From positions 1 through 45,163 of the forward strand of contig JALELB010000023.1 of NCBI GenBank assembly GCA_022768805.1: 45,163 nucleotides of DNA, written 5' to 3'. The notes under the pieces were generated by a model. It was given only the letters and a program-made list of their open reading frames with translations. It ran no database searches and was not told the origin of the DNA. Position numbers and translations under genes: made by a program. Position 1 is the stretch's first letter, and the number at the start of each line of letters is the position of its first letter. This document shows, in pieces, positions 7,939-15,670 of the stretch. The DNA comes from Ruminococcus sp. (lineage in GTDB: Bacteria; Bacillota; Clostridia; Oscillospirales; Ruminococcaceae).

Positions 7939-8961
7939 TTATTTGTCTCCTTCCGCCGGGGGTTCGTTGTTCTGACGATCGATATCCTCGCCGATTTCGT
8001 CAAAAATCTCCTCCAAGGATTTCTTTCCGGTATTCTGGGCAGTCAGCTTGAGGAATACCTCCTCCAGGCTCAGCTTGGATGTATTCACGTTCACCACGGA
8101 ACAGTCCGCCTCAATGAGCTTTGCCAGAATCCCCTTGCGGACGCTGTCGTCCTTGATCTCCACAGTAAAGGTATGGGTTCCGGTTTTGATGTACTCTGTC
8201 CCCTTGATGGCAACCACTCCGGGTACAGCCTGGATCAGCTTTTCAATCTTCGCCTTGTCGCCCTCCGCCGTAATGGACAGGGACAGATTCGCCTGGATGC
8301 TGTTCTCCAGGTTTTCAATAGTGTCAATTGCCTTGATCTCTCCCTTGCTGATGATAACCACCCGTTCACAGATGGCGCTGACCTCGGAGAGAATATGGGA
8401 GCTGAATATAATGGTATGATCCTTCTTCAGATCCAGAATCAGCTGCCGGACCTGTGCCACCTGGGTGGGATCCAGACCCACCGTAGGCTCGTCCAGGATC
8501 AGAATCTTAGGGTTCCCCAACAGAGCCTGGGCAAATCCCACACGCTGCTTATAGCCCTTGGACAGATTGCGGATCAGCCGGTGCTGTACATCCGTCAGCT
8601 TCAGCCGTTCCATAGCCTCGTCAATCTGTTTCTTCCGTTCACTGCGCTTGACGCCCTTGATTCCTGCAACGAAGCGCAGGTATTCTTTGACCCGCATATC
8701 CAGATATAAGGGCGGAAGCTCCGGCAGATAGCCGATGCGCTTCTTGACCTCCTCCGGCTGACGGGCTACATCAAAGCCATCCACCAGCACGGTGCCGGAG
8801 GAGGAAGGCAGATAGCCGGTAATCATATTCATTGTGGTGGATTTTCCTGCACCGTTGGGACCGAGAAAGCCAAGGATCTCACCGTCCTCCACCGTGAAGG
8901 TGAGATTTTTTACCGCAGGTATATTGCCATAGAACCGTGTCAGGTTTTTGATTTCAACCAT
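7939..8961 (-). CDS. ABC transporter ATPase (GldA-like)
   Basis: A 340-residue ATP-binding subunit that energises the ABC-2 permease encoded next to it. Walker A GPNGAGKS (residues 34-41), the signature LSKGYKQR, Walker B ILILDEPTVGLDP and the switch histidine in IIFSSHI are all intact. A C-terminal extension of about 110 residues follows the ATPase core, as in exporters of the CcmA/NatA type. I start at 8961 (MVEIKNLTRFYG), where AAAGGGGAA is the ribosome-binding site. The longer frame to 9126 adds a Cys/Arg-rich stretch with no family support. It is the first gene of the four-gene Gld-type operon and is divergent from GH48. Confidence 0.95.
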   Translation of the reverse strand: MVEIKNLTRFYGNIPAVKNLTFTVEDGEILGFLGPNGAGKSTTMNMITGYLPSSSGTVLVDGFDVARQPEEVKKRIGYLPELPPLYLDMRVKEYLRFVAGIKGVKRSERKKQIDEAMERLKLTDVQHRLIRNLSKGYKQRVGFAQALLGNPKILILDEPTVGLDPTQVAQVRQLILDLKKDHTIIFSSHILSEVSAICERVVIISKGEIKAIDTIENLENSIQANLSLSITAEGDKAKIEKLIQAVPGVVAIKGTEYIKTGTHTFTVEIKDDSVRKGILAKLIEADCSVVNVNTSKLSLEEVFLKLTAQNTGKKSLEEIFDEIGEDIDRQNNEPPAEGDK

Positions 8962-9373
8962 TCCAATTCCCCTTTCCAAAATTGTCCATGCCGCAGCGAG
9001 CCGGGTACAGGCACGGGGGATACAGCAGGGATTTTCTCTGCTGCAGCGGGTGCAAGCGACAGGAACACTCTTTTTTATTATCGCAAAAATATATGTATAT
9101 CTTATGAATAAACTGTAACTGAACAATGAAATTGAGGAAATTCTGACAATAATGCCACAAAACCATGCTTATTCTACAAGCATTTTGTGTTGATTTTGTG
9201 TAAGGGGGCTGAACATTGCATGAAGCCGGATTTCACCTATACAAAATGTAATCAACTGCACAGGCTGATTTCCGTTCCAAAAGCAGTAAATAGCAAAATA
9301 GCCAAAGTACAGGAATAAAAGTTATGCAACACGCCAAAATCATTTTGACGAGTTCCGCATTTTATGTAAAGGG
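8962..9373. other. Divergent intergenic region between Gld-type operon and GH48
   Basis: About 590 bp (8962-9551) separate two divergent genes. No convincing protein is encoded. The right part holds the GH48 promoter and a CAAAAT-C-ATTTTG dyad. The left part should contain the promoter of the ATPase gene, but I found no clear -35/-10 pair there. The 8-mer CATTTTGT at 9181 recurs inverted as ACAAAATG at 9241, and GTTGAT recurs next to both copies. Confidence 0.6.
9332..9350. promoter_or_regulatory. Candidate operator upstream of GH48
   Basis: CAAAAT-C-ATTTTG (9335-9347) is a perfect dyad inside a 19-bp near-palindrome flanked by CG on both sides. Its centre lies 33 bp upstream of the -35 box, a position typical of activator sites. 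The binding protein is unknown. Confidence 0.4.
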
Positions 9374-9403
9374 TTGACAAAGCAGATTCCTTTGTACTAT
9401 AAT
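9374..9403 (+). promoter_or_regulatory. Strong sigma-A promoter of GH48
   Basis: Consensus TTGACA (9374-9379) and consensus TATAAT (9398-9403) are 18 nt apart. The predicted leader is about 140 nt and contains an inverted repeat CCGCAT/ATGCGG. Confidence 0.88.
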
Positions 9404-9551
9404 TTGAGTGTAATCCGAGCAGGGGCGTGTTGTGTACATATGCACCTTTCGCCAAGGAAAATCCGCATGCACTGGAGGGTACACAGGGTAAGAGAATGCG
9501 GTTTACACTGCAGGATCACGAAATCAAATTTTTTGAGAGGGGAAAGAAAAC

Positions 9552-11987
9552 ATGGTATTTAAAAAGTACAAAGCAGTTCTTGCTGCTGCACTTTCCGCTG
9601 CCGTTGTTTCCGCTTCCGTGCTTCCGTTGGCTGCATCCGCTGCAGGCACCAGAACCAAGGAAGAAAAATACGGCGACGAGACCTATGCACAGAGATTCCT
9701 GTCTCTGTACGATGACGTTGTCACAAACGGTCAGGAAAACGGCTATCTGAGCAAGACAAACGTTGCAACCGGTGGTTTCGGTATTCCGTACCACGCTGTT
9801 GAGACCTGTATCGTTGAGGCTCCGGACTATGGTCATGAGACCACATCCGAGGCAATGTCCTACATCGTATGGATCGCTGCAATGAGAGACAACATTGCAA
9901 AGAATGCAGGCAGTGAGTATGGTGCAACCAACACCAATGAACTGTCCAAGGCATGGAAGACTATGGAGACCATGATCCCGACCACACAGACCGGGTTCTG
10001 GTCCAAGAGCTCTCTGAGCGCACAGTACAACAGAGAAGTTCCGGATGATCCCAAGGCTTACCCTGTTCAGGCTGAAACCTCCAACACCGGTTCCAACCCG
10101 ATCCACACCAAGTTCACCTCTGCATACTCCAGCGACAAGGGTTTGTACCTGATGCACTGGCTGGCAGACGTTGATGACTGGTATGGCTACGGTGGGGCAT
10201 ACGACAGCGGTTCCAAGACCCCGTCCTCAACCGGTAAGTTCACCTTCATCAACACCTTCCAGAGAGGTAACTCTGAGTCCTGCTTCGAGACTGTACCGCA
10301 CCCCTCTATTGAGACACTGAAGTACGGTATGGCTAATCGTGGTATCAAGGGCGTCTTCAACAATGACGCTAATGTTGCAGCACAGTGGTCCTACACCAAT
10401 GCACCGGACGCAGAGAACCGTGCAATCCAGGCTGTTTACGCAGCAAACAAGTGGGGCGTAGGTGATTCCTCCGTAACCGCACTTGCTGGTAAGATGGGTG
10501 ACGAACTGCGTAACGACATGTTCGATAAGTACTACAAGAAGATCGGCTGCCAGAACAAGAACAGCCCCTCCACCGGCTATGATTCCTGCCACTACCTGAT
10601 GTCCTGGTACACATCCTGGGGCGGCGCAGAGAACGGCGACTGGGCTTGGCAGATCGGTTGCAGCCACGCTCACCAGTTCTATCAGAGCCCGCTGGCAGCA
10701 TACGCTCTGCTGTATGATACCGGCCTGAACTCTGCTATGAAGGCAGAGGGCGCTACCAAGGATTACACCACATCTCTCCAGAGACAGCTGGAATTCTACC
10801 TGTGGCTCCAGTCTGCTGACGGTCCTTTCGCCGGCGGTGCAACTAACTCCTGGAACGGCGACTACCAGACTTATACTTCCGGCGTTTCTACCTTCTACGA
10901 TATGGCTTATGTAGAGCACCCTGTATACTCTGACCCGGGCTCCAACGGCTGGATCGGTAACCAGGTATGGTCTACACAGCGTCTGGCTGAGCTGTACTAC
11001 TATGTAAAGACCGATGGCGATGCTTCCAAGGGTGCTGTAAAGCCCGGCGGACTGACCATCGAAGAAGCGCTCAGCAAGCTCCTGGACAAGTGGGTTACTT
11101 GGTTTATTGAGAACACAGTGCTCACCGATGACGGCGATTATGAAATCCCGGCTACTCTGGAATGGTCCGGCCAGCCTGCTACATGGACTGGTACATACAA
11201 TGCAAATGCAAACTCCGGCCTGACCTGCAAGGTTGTTGCAACAGGTAAATCTGACCTGGGTTGTGTATCTTCTCTGGCTAACACCCTGATCTACTACGCA
11301 AAGGCTGTTGGCACCACTTCCGACGAAATCAGCGCTGACGCTACCACTCTGGGCGGCAAGGCTCTGTACCTGGCTCAGCAGCTGCTCGACAGAGAATGGG
11401 CACTGGGTCGTGACGATATCGGTCTTTCCAGAACTGAGCACAACGGCAGCCTGTCCAGACTCTTTACTGAAGAGGTTTGGATTCCTGATGGTTCCAATGG
11501 TACCATCGCTTACGTCGGAAAGATGCCTTACGGCGATGATCTGAAGACCGGTGCAACATTCAGCTCCATCCGTACCATGTACCTGCAGGATGAGAAGTAC
11601 ATGGAACTGAAGGAAGCATACGAGTCCACTGGTTCTACTGAGTCCGTTGACCTGAACTACCACAGATTCTGGCACGCAGGCGACGTGATGATGGCTCTGG
11701 GTACCATGTATGAGCTGTATCCTGAGGTTACTCCTACCGACGTTGAGACACCTGAAGGCGACAACCTGTACGGTGACGTTGACTGCAACGGCAAGGTAGA
11801 GATCAACGACGTTGTTCTCCTGTCCCGCTATGTAGCACAGGATGATACCATTCCGAATCCGCCTACTGCACAGGGTCTGAAGAATGCTGACTGCGAATAC
11901 AATGGCACCATCGACTCCGGTGATATCACTGCAATCGCTCGTTATCTGGCTCACCTGATTGAGCAGTCCGAGCTGGGTCCGCAGTAA
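9552..11987 (+). CDS. GH48 cellobiohydrolase with dockerin
   Basis: The processive reducing-end cellobiohydrolase that is usually the most abundant enzyme of clostridial and ruminococcal cellulosomes. The 811-residue protein has a signal peptide ending near ASAAG (about residue 31), a GH48 catalytic domain (about 35-725) and a dockerin (about 740-805). The motif VEAPDYGHETTSEA places the two conserved acidic residues at E89 and E100; E100 corresponds to the proton donor of Clostridium CelF by spacing. Dockerin loops are DVDCNGKVEIND and DCEYNGTIDSGD, very similar to those of the pectate lyase. The start follows AGAGGGG at about 9535-9542. The gene prefers AGA/CGT, GGT and GCT codons more than its neighbours, a sign of high expression. 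It is monocistronic. Confidence 0.97.
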   Translation: MVFKKYKAVLAAALSAAVVSASVLPLAASAAGTRTKEEKYGDETYAQRFLSLYDDVVTNGQENGYLSKTNVATGGFGIPYHAVETCIVEAPDYGHETTSEAMSYIVWIAAMRDNIAKNAGSEYGATNTNELSKAWKTMETMIPTTQTGFWSKSSLSAQYNREVPDDPKAYPVQAETSNTGSNPIHTKFTSAYSSDKGLYLMHWLADVDDWYGYGGAYDSGSKTPSSTGKFTFINTFQRGNSESCFETVPHPSIETLKYGMANRGIKGVFNNDANVAAQWSYTNAPDAENRAIQAVYAANKWGVGDSSVTALAGKMGDELRNDMFDKYYKKIGCQNKNSPSTGYDSCHYLMSWYTSWGGAENGDWAWQIGCSHAHQFYQSPLAAYALLYDTGLNSAMKAEGATKDYTTSLQRQLEFYLWLQSADGPFAGGATNSWNGDYQTYTSGVSTFYDMAYVEHPVYSDPGSNGWIGNQVWSTQRLAELYYYVKTDGDASKGAVKPGGLTIEEALSKLLDKWVTWFIENTVLTDDGDYEIPATLEWSGQPATWTGTYNANANSGLTCKVVATGKSDLGCVSSLANTLIYYAKAVGTTSDEISADATTLGGKALYLAQQLLDREWALGRDDIGLSRTEHNGSLSRLFTEEVWIPDGSNGTIAYVGKMPYGDDLKTGATFSSIRTMYLQDEKYMELKEAYESTGSTESVDLNYHRFWHAGDVMMALGTMYELYPEVTPTDVETPEGDNLYGDVDCNGKVEINDVVLLSRYVAQDDTIPNPPTAQGLKNADCEYNGTIDSGDITAIARYLAHLIEQSELGPQ

Positions 11988-12018
11988 TTCTTCTGTAGTT
12001 CTTGAATTAAACACAATA

Positions 12019-12056
12019 AACCGGTCGGTTTCTTCGGAAGCTGGCCGGTTTTGTTA
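12019..12056 (+). terminator. Terminator of GH48 with a UUCG tetraloop
   Basis: A fully paired 14-bp stem (three G-U pairs), 12019-12032 with 12037-12050, closes a C(TTCG)G tetraloop and is followed by TTTGTTAT. The UUCG cap makes it unusually stable and may protect the mRNA 3' end. Confidence 0.92.
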
Positions 12057-12084
12057 TATCTTGCACAAAATGCTGTAAACAAGG

Positions 12085-12114
12085 TTGACAGTCAGCCCTG
12101 TTTTGGTGTATAAT
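12085..12114 (+). promoter_or_regulatory. Promoter of citrate synthase
   Basis: TTGACA (12085-12090) and TATAAT (12109-12114), both consensus, with an 18-nt spacer. The leader is about 40 nt. Confidence 0.88.
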
Positions 12115-12160
12115 AAATAAATAAGCATCCGACACCACTGACAGAAGAAAGGAGAATTCA

Positions 12161-13525
12161 ATGGGTAAGTATCAATCCATCGACCTGGACACAAAGATCG
12201 GCAAGCTGGTTGGGCTTTGTGAAAAAAATTACAGCATCGATCCGGTGCTTTACCAGAAGTACGACGTAAAGCGGGGACTGCGTGACATCAATGGACAGGG
12301 TGTTCGTGCCGGACTTACCAATATCAGCAATGTGTCTGCAACTGCAATTGTAGACGGCGAAAGCGTACCTGCCCGGGGCAAGCTCTATTACCGGGGAATC
12401 GACGTGGAACAGATCGTCAAGGGATTCAGCGATGAAAACCGGTTCGGTTTTGAAGAAACTGTATATCTGCTGCTGTTCGGCGAGCTGCCCGATCGGGAAG
12501 CCCTCCGTCAGTTCCAGGAGCTGCTGGCAGAAGCACGTCCTCTGCCCACCACCTTTACCCGGGATGTGATTATGAAATCCCCCAGTGATGACATGATGAA
12601 CACACTGGCCCGCAGCGTACTGACCCTGTACTCCTATGATCCCAATCCCAATGACCTGAGCATTTCCAATGTGCTGAAGCAGTGCATTCGTCTCATCGCT
12701 CAGTTCCCGTCCCTGGCAGTTTACGGCTATCAGGCCTTTGAATATTATAAAAACGACGAAAGCCTGTTCCTGCACCACCCGAATCCGGAGCTTTCTACCG
12801 CAGAGAACATTCTCTATATGCTCCGGCCGGACAGCAAATACACGGATCTGGAAGCAAAGATCCTGGATCTTGCCCTGGTGCTCCATGCGGAACACGGCGG
12901 CGGCAACAACTCCTCCTTTACGGTTCACGTGGTTTCCTCCTCCGGTACGGACACCTACTCGGCAATTGCAGCCGCTCTGGGCTCTCTGAAGGGGCCGAAG
13001 CACGGAGGCGCCAACATCAAGGTTGTCCACATGTTTGACGATATGATGCGAACCCTGCCGGACTGGACGGACGAGGAGGCTGTGAAAAATTATCTGCGTG
13101 CGCTGCTGCATAAGGAAGCCTTCGACCATGCCGGTCTCATTTACGGCATGGGACATGCTGTGTATTCTATTTCTGATCCCCGTGCCACTGTGTTCAAGAG
13201 CTTCGTGGAAAAGCTAAGTGAGGAAAAGGGATATCAGAAGGAATTTGCACTGTATAGCCTGGTAGAACGGCTGGCGCCCGGTGTAATTGCTGAGGAACGC
13301 CGAATCTACAAGGGCGTCTGTGCCAATGTGGACTTTTACAGCGGCTTTGTATACCGTATGCTGGGACTGCCCTATGAGTTGTTTACGCCGATTTTTGCAA
13401 TCTCCCGGATTGCCGGCTGGTCGGCCCATCGGCTGGAGGAGCTCATCAATGCGAATAAGATTATCCGTCCGGCTTATAAGGCGGTAAAGGACGAGGTTCC
13501 CTATCAGAAACTGGAGGACAGATAA
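12161..13525 (+). CDS. gltA: Citrate synthase
   Basis: Condenses acetyl-CoA with oxaloacetate to citrate. In an anaerobe this normally feeds the oxidative half-cycle toward 2-oxoglutarate and glutamate. The 454-residue protein shows HAEHGGGNN (242-250), GPKHGGANIK (278-287, with the conserved condensing-site histidine), GMGHAVY followed by SDPRA, and the catalytic aspartate context ANVDFYSG. The N-terminus is longer than in the short bacterial type, as in other clostridial enzymes. GAAAGGAGAATTCA precedes the ATG. It has its own promoter and terminator, so it appears monocistronic. Confidence 0.96.
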   Translation: MGKYQSIDLDTKIGKLVGLCEKNYSIDPVLYQKYDVKRGLRDINGQGVRAGLTNISNVSATAIVDGESVPARGKLYYRGIDVEQIVKGFSDENRFGFEETVYLLLFGELPDREALRQFQELLAEARPLPTTFTRDVIMKSPSDDMMNTLARSVLTLYSYDPNPNDLSISNVLKQCIRLIAQFPSLAVYGYQAFEYYKNDESLFLHHPNPELSTAENILYMLRPDSKYTDLEAKILDLALVLHAEHGGGNNSSFTVHVVSSSGTDTYSAIAAALGSLKGPKHGGANIKVVHMFDDMMRTLPDWTDEEAVKNYLRALLHKEAFDHAGLIYGMGHAVYSISDPRATVFKSFVEKLSEEKGYQKEFALYSLVERLAPGVIAEERRIYKGVCANVDFYSGFVYRMLGLPYELFTPIFAISRIAGWSAHRLEELINANKIIRPAYKAVKDEVPYQKLEDR

Positions 13526-13531
13526 TCCCTG

Positions 13532-13557
13532 AGCAGGAGCTGCGGCTCCTGCTTTTT
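13532..13557 (+). terminator. Terminator of gltA
   Basis: AGCAGGAGC (13532-13540) pairs with GCTCCTGCT (13545-13553) across a TGCG loop, followed by a T run. A TTG at 13556 inside it is not a plausible start for the next gene. Confidence 0.88.
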
Positions 13558-13603
13558 GGTCATCAACATCTCTTCTGCAAAAGAAGCGAGAACGGGGGAA
13601 ACG

Positions 13604-14470
13604 ATGGAACAAATGAAAATTCTTGTGGTGGGACTGGGGCTTATTGGCGGCTCTATGTGCAAGGCCATCCGGAGGTACACCAATCATCTGGTTTACGGCT
13701 ATGATACGGACGGGGCTGTGTTGGCACAGGCTGTGCGGGACGGCGCCATTCTGGAGGCTGTGCCGGAATCCGGCTTTCATGAATTTGACCTGATTATGGT
13801 ATGCCTGCATCCCAGAGCAGCCATGGGCTTTTTTGACGCCCATATTCCCGACTTCCGCCCGGGTGCCATCCTTACGGATGTGTGCGGCATCAAGGGCGCA
13901 TTGGTGGAGCATGTTACCGCCCTTGCAGCACAGCATGGACAGCGCTATGTGGGCATGCACCCTATGGCAGGCAAGGAGCGCTTCGGCTATCCCTTCTCGG
14001 ACGGCGGGCTGTTTCTCGGGGCAAACTGCATCATCACCCCCATCCCCCAAACGGATAAGGAGGCGGTATGCATCCTCGAACAGCTGGTACATGATCTGGG
14101 ATTCGCCCGCATTGTGGAAACAACCCCGGAGGGGCATGATGCGATGATCGCCTATACCTCCCAGCTGGCCCATGTGGTATCCAGTGCCTATGTGAAAAGC
14201 CCCACGCTGGAACTGGAAAACGGCTATTCCGGCGGCAGCTTTCAGGATATGACACGCACCGCTACCCTCAATGAAGATATGTGGGCGTCTTTGTTTCTGG
14301 AGAATCGCGCTCACCTGCTGTTTGAGCTGGATACCCTGATCGGAAACCTGCAGGCTTACCGGGATGCCATTGACAGCAATGACAATGACACACTGGTGGA
14401 GCTGCTGCGGGATGGGCGGATCCGCAAGGAGCAGAATCTGCTGAGCCACGCCAAGGACAGGAGGGAATGA
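13604..14470 (+). CDS. tyrA: Prephenate dehydrogenase
   Basis: Oxidatively decarboxylates prephenate to 4-hydroxyphenylpyruvate in tyrosine synthesis. The 288-residue protein opens with a Rossmann NAD-binding fold, ILVVGLGLIGGS. Further matches are LTDVCGIKGALVEHV, the HPMAGKERFGY substrate-binding block and YTSQLAHVVSSAY. It lacks a C-terminal ACT domain, so it is the short form. I start at 13604, where GGGGGA lies a few nt upstream. A longer TTG frame would begin inside the gltA terminator. No clear promoter lies between that terminator and the gene. The next gene begins 1 nt after the stop, so the two are co-transcribed. Confidence 0.94.
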   Translation: MEQMKILVVGLGLIGGSMCKAIRRYTNHLVYGYDTDGAVLAQAVRDGAILEAVPESGFHEFDLIMVCLHPRAAMGFFDAHIPDFRPGAILTDVCGIKGALVEHVTALAAQHGQRYVGMHPMAGKERFGYPFSDGGLFLGANCIITPIPQTDKEAVCILEQLVHDLGFARIVETTPEGHDAMIAYTSQLAHVVSSAYVKSPTLELENGYSGGSFQDMTRTATLNEDMWASLFLENRAHLLFELDTLIGNLQAYRDAIDSNDNDTLVELLRDGRIRKEQNLLSHAKDRRE

Positions 14471-14471
14471 C

Positions 14472-15623
14472 ATGCGGATCGGGTACATCGCAGACAAGCA
14501 GCTTTATGTCTGGGAGGATGGCAGGGTAACAGCGCTTCCCAGTGTGCGCTATCAGAAATACCTTGCCGCCATGCAGAGCATTCATGATGCAAAAGCCTGG
14601 AAAACCACCGGTACCGGTGCCATGTTCACCGGCGCAGCAGCAGATGCCCCGGTGGATCCTGCTAAAATTCCGGTGGGTCTGCACGGCCTGGCTCCGGATC
14701 CTGACGGCATGCTGTATGCTGTGGAACTGGATCAGGTCGGCGGCCTGTACCGCCGGGATCTGGATCCCGCAGCCTCTGAGGAAGGACATGTCATGACACG
14801 GCAAAACATGTTCTTCGGCGGCATCCACCGGCGTGGCGACCAGCTGGCCATGTGTACCGGCAGCTCACCCCAACTGCTGCACTTGAGCATACTGGATCTG
14901 CGGGACAACAGTGAAACGGAGATTACCGATGGAGATACCAGAGAATGCGATCCCTGCTGGTCACCGGATGGCAGCAGAATCCTGTTCAGCAGTGCAGGTT
15001 ATGCCCGTTCCGATTCCGGCAAGCCCGCTATGCTGGGGCCCCATGAGGTACTTGCCTATGCTCCCGGCAGCGGCAGTCTGGATACGCTTTGCAGCAATCC
15101 AGCCTTTGATTACCTTTCCCCCCAGGAGTCATCGGAGGGCGCTCTGTACTGCATCCGGCAGCCCTATGACAACGGTCAGAAGCGCAGCAGTCTGCTCAAG
15201 GATATCCTGCTCTTCCCTGTTCGGATCATCAAGGCGCTGGGCGGTCTGCTGAATTACTTTTCCATCCGTTACGGCGGAGAGCCCCTGCGCAGCGACTCCA
15301 GTTCTCCGGAACGGACAAAGAAAAAATCACCCCAGGAGCTGTTTTTTGAGGGGAATCTGATCAAAGCTGAAGAAAACCTCAAACAGAACCAGCTTGCCGG
15401 AGATAAATATCCGGGAATCTGTCCCAGAAACCGGGTGCTGCTGCGGATTGATCCGGACGGAAAAGAAACCACCCTGCGGCACAGCGTACTGGATTATACC
15501 CTGCTGCCGGACGGTCGTATCCTCTGTTCCAATGGTGCACATTTGCTTCTGCTGGATGGCAGCCAGGAAACGGAGCTTGCAAAGGTTAAACTGGCTCATG
15601 ATCTGACCTTGCTGGAGGTATAA
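14472..15623 (+). CDS. Unknown beta-propeller-like protein behind tyrA
   Basis: A 383-residue protein with no family I can name. It contains several PD40/TolB-like strand motifs: LAPDPDGMLYAVE, CDPCWSPDGSRILFSSAG, LRIDPDGKET and YTLLPDGRILCSNG. Together these suggest a beta-propeller of five to seven blades. It lacks a signal peptide, so a cytoplasmic location is likely. One hydrophobic stretch (about residues 240-262, LLFPVRIIKALGGLLNYFSI) interrupts the blades and is followed by a charged Ser/Lys region; it could be a membrane-associating amphipathic insertion. The gene starts 1 nt after the tyrA stop, suggesting joint expression, but nothing links the function to aromatic synthesis. Confidence 0.75.
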   Translation: MRIGYIADKQLYVWEDGRVTALPSVRYQKYLAAMQSIHDAKAWKTTGTGAMFTGAAADAPVDPAKIPVGLHGLAPDPDGMLYAVELDQVGGLYRRDLDPAASEEGHVMTRQNMFFGGIHRRGDQLAMCTGSSPQLLHLSILDLRDNSETEITDGDTRECDPCWSPDGSRILFSSAGYARSDSGKPAMLGPHEVLAYAPGSGSLDTLCSNPAFDYLSPQESSEGALYCIRQPYDNGQKRSSLLKDILLFPVRIIKALGGLLNYFSIRYGGEPLRSDSSSPERTKKKSPQELFFEGNLIKAEENLKQNQLAGDKYPGICPRNRVLLRIDPDGKETTLRHSVLDYTLLPDGRILCSNGAHLLLLDGSQETELAKVKLAHDLTLLEV

Positions 15624-15628
15624 ATAAT

Positions 15629-15664
15629 ACGCCGGATGTCCGTTACTGGGCATCCGGCGTTTTT
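15629..15664 (+). terminator. Terminator of the tyrA operon
   Basis: ACGCCGGATG (15629-15638) pairs perfectly with CATCCGGCGT (15651-15660), followed by TTTTT. It separates this operon from the convergent glgB. Confidence 0.9.
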
Positions 15665-15670
15665 CATGGA

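Noticed and set aside
9252-9455. A 67-codon minus-strand frame between the ATPase gene and GH48
   Set aside because: It covers the GH48 promoter and the candidate operator and has no family-like sequence.
9404-9551. A c-di-GMP riboswitch in the GH48 leader
   Set aside because: Only short fragments such as CACAGGGTAA resemble the GEMM-I core; the tetraloop-receptor arrangement is not present.
10227-12014. A 595-codon open frame antisense to GH48
   Set aside because: It mirrors the codon structure of GH48, has no ribosome-binding site and reads as low-complexity Val/Ser/Leu text; GH48 is unmistakable on the other strand.
13556-13603. TTG at 13556 as the start of tyrA
   Set aside because: It lies in the gltA terminator and adds 16 residues absent from the family; the ATG at 13604 has its own ribosome-binding site.
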